From: Chloroflexota bacterium
GTDB taxonomy: Bacteria > Chloroflexota > Dehalococcoidia > SM23-28-2 > RBG-16-64-32
DNA: 7,053 nucleotides
Direction of reading: 5' to 3'
Assembly (NCBI GenBank): GCA_022563285.1
Contig: JADFNQ010000067.1
Span: forward strand, 1 to 7,053
Positions 6,055 through 7,053 of this stretch are shown piece after piece (the stretch's first letter is position 1; every line of letters begins with the position of its first letter). The position numbers and the translations under genes were made by a program. Below the pieces are notes generated by a model, which did not search any database, was not told the DNA's origin, and saw only the letters and a program-made list of their open reading frames with translations.

Positions 6055-6861
6055 ATGAACCCGGAAGGCAAAGTAGCGCTGGTCACGGGAGGCAGCTCCG
6101 GCATCGGCCGGGCGACGGCGATCGCCCTGGCAGAGGCAGGGGCATCGGTCGTCATCGCCGACATAGACGGCGAAGGGGGAGCGGAGACGGTATCGCTCAT
6201 CGAGAAGGCCGGCGGCAGGGCGGCGTTCATCGAGGCCGACGTGACGAAACGGGAGGAGCTGGAGCGCATGGTGGCGTTGGCGGAGGAGAGGTTCGGGGGG
6301 CTGGACATCCTGCACAACAACGCGGGGGTCGTCACCCAACCGCCCCGCTTCCCCGACTCCACGCCCGAGAGCTGGGAGCAGACGTTCGCTATCAATCTTT
6401 GGTCGGTGATCGCGGGGACGCAGGCGGCGGTGCCGGCGATGCGCCGTCGTGGCGGTGGCGTGATCGTCAACACCGCCTCTATGGCGGGGGTCATCCAGTA
6501 CCAGCCGGACCCGATCTACGCCGCCACCAAGCACGGCGTCGTGGGGCTGACACGGTCGCTGGCCTTCCTGAAGGCGGAGGCGAACATCCGCGTGAACTGC
6601 ATTTGCCCGGGGGTGGTGGACACGCCGATGCTGACCCGTGGCATCGAGGAGCTGTCGCCGGAGGATCGAGCCCAGCGGGACGCCATCTTGGGGGCGATGC
6701 CCCTGATCCCGGCCAGCGAGGTGGCGGAGGCGGTGCTGGAGTTCGTACGGGACGACTCGCTGGCGGGGGAGGCGATGGGTGTCATGGCCGGACGGCCGCA
6801 CCGGATCATCCCCCCAGCGATCAGCTTCGCCCGCGACCCGGCCCAGCGTATGCCTCGCTAG
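6055..6861 (+). CDS. SDR family NAD(P)-dependent oxidoreductase
   Basis: Classical short-chain dehydrogenase/reductase of 268 residues, oxidising or reducing a hydroxyl/keto group on an unknown substrate. The Rossmann glycine motif TGGSSGIG is at 11-18. Asp36 at the end of the second strand (VVIADID) suggests NAD(H) rather than NADP(H). ADV at 61-63, NNAG at 88-91 and the active-site set Asn114, Ser142, Tyr155 and Lys159 (YAATK) follow, then the CPGVVDTPM loop at 184-192. The C-terminal tail (IPPAISFARDPAQRMPR) is the usual place of substrate specificity. The start is the ATG at 6055, preceded by AAGGAAAGGG; an in-frame extension to 5911 lacks family features and would cross the candidate operator. 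Divergent from the aldo/keto reductase, and followed after 32 bases by a small gene that is probably in the same operon. Complete, and likely active. Confidence 0.92.
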   Translation: MNPEGKVALVTGGSSGIGRATAIALAEAGASVVIADIDGEGGAETVSLIEKAGGRAAFIEADVTKREELERMVALAEERFGGLDILHNNAGVVTQPPRFPDSTPESWEQTFAINLWSVIAGTQAAVPAMRRRGGGVIVNTASMAGVIQYQPDPIYAATKHGVVGLTRSLAFLKAEANIRVNCICPGVVDTPMLTRGIEELSPEDRAQRDAILGAMPLIPASEVAEAVLEFVRDDSLAGEAMGVMAGRPHRIIPPAISFARDPAQRMPR

Positions 6862-6881
6862 CGGTTCTGCGAGCGATGGAG

Positions 6882-6888
6882 AAAGGAG
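6882..6888 (+). promoter_or_regulatory. Ribosome binding site of the last, partial gene
   Basis: AAAGGAG five bases before the ATG at 6894. It supports a real gene start here although only 53 codons are visible. Confidence 0.7.
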
Positions 6889-6893
6889 CAGAC

Positions 6894-7053
6894 ATGGTCG
6901 CCTGTGTGCACGTGGCGAAGATCCTGCCGGGGAAGAGAGAGGAGTTCATGCGGCAGCTCAAGGAGGGGTTCGAGACAGGCCGGGAGGCGCTACGCGCCTT
7001 CGGTTTCACCCGGATCATCTCTTTCACCACGCCGGAGGTTGTCGGCGACCGTG
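6894..7053 (+). CDS. Small protein, 5' part only, possibly dimeric alpha/beta-barrel fold
   Basis: Fifty-three codons are visible before the window ends. The sequence opens MVACVHVAKILPGKREEFMR, a strand followed by the PGKxEEF turn and an amphipathic helix (about 13-35). A second strand follows (GFTRIISFTTPE). This pattern is that of ferredoxin-like dimeric alpha/beta-barrel proteins (antibiotic-biosynthesis-monooxygenase or DUF6176-like), often small enzymes or binding proteins near oxidoreductases. The family is a guess from pattern, not a firm match. It starts 32 bases after the SDR stop with a strong ribosome binding site, so it is probably cotranscribed with the SDR. The stop codon is outside the window. 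Confidence 0.65.
   Translation, partial: MVACVHVAKILPGKREEFMRQLKEGFETGREALRAFGFTRIISFTTPEVVGDR

Overview
GC-rich window with good Shine-Dalgarno sequences, from a bacterium that is probably a Chloroflexota member (Dehalococcoidia-like) or, less likely, an actinobacterium. This guess rests on three things seen here: an alpha/beta-hydrolase/adenylate-cyclase fusion of the LipJ (Rv1900c) type, a DUF3090 family protein, and strong G/C bias at third codon positions. No mobile element, CRISPR array, tRNA or rRNA is visible, and no gene-free stretch exceeds about 220 bases.

Layout. (1) 49-1355 (+): type II citrate synthase, complete in its catalytic core. Its natural start lies in a different frame from the body, so the 5' end carries a frameshift. 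(2) 1356-1575: intergenic, with a GC-rich stem-loop and a weak promoter candidate. (3) 1576-4395 (+): a likely three-gene operon encoding a stand-alone cyclic-nucleotide-binding domain protein, an alpha/beta-hydrolase fused to a class III adenylate cyclase, and a DhlA-type haloalkane dehalogenase. The fusion gene has ATC where its start codon should be. (4) 4396-5892 (-): a two-gene operon, read from the right, of an aldo/keto reductase and a DUF3090 protein. It converges on the dehalogenase gene with no spacer, and the two stop codons form one TGATCA palindrome. (5) 5893-6054: divergent intergenic region with a 29-bp interrupted palindrome. (6) 6055-6861 (+): classical SDR oxidoreductase, followed by the 5' end of a small protein that runs off the window.

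How they may work together. The most coherent unit is the cAMP pair: one gene should make cAMP (if the Asn-to-Gln change in the active site is tolerated) and its immediate upstream neighbour should bind it. The hydrolase half of the cyclase may sense or process a small ester or lipid-like ligand, and the linked dehalogenase may reflect an organohalide or alcohol metabolism. The aldo/keto reductase and SDR could act on the resulting alcohols and carbonyls, but that link is only inference from proximity.

Two separate 5'-end lesions in otherwise well-preserved genes (citrate synthase frameshift, cyclase ATC start) suggest either base-level assembly error or true start-region mutations. They should be checked before the window is used as a reference.
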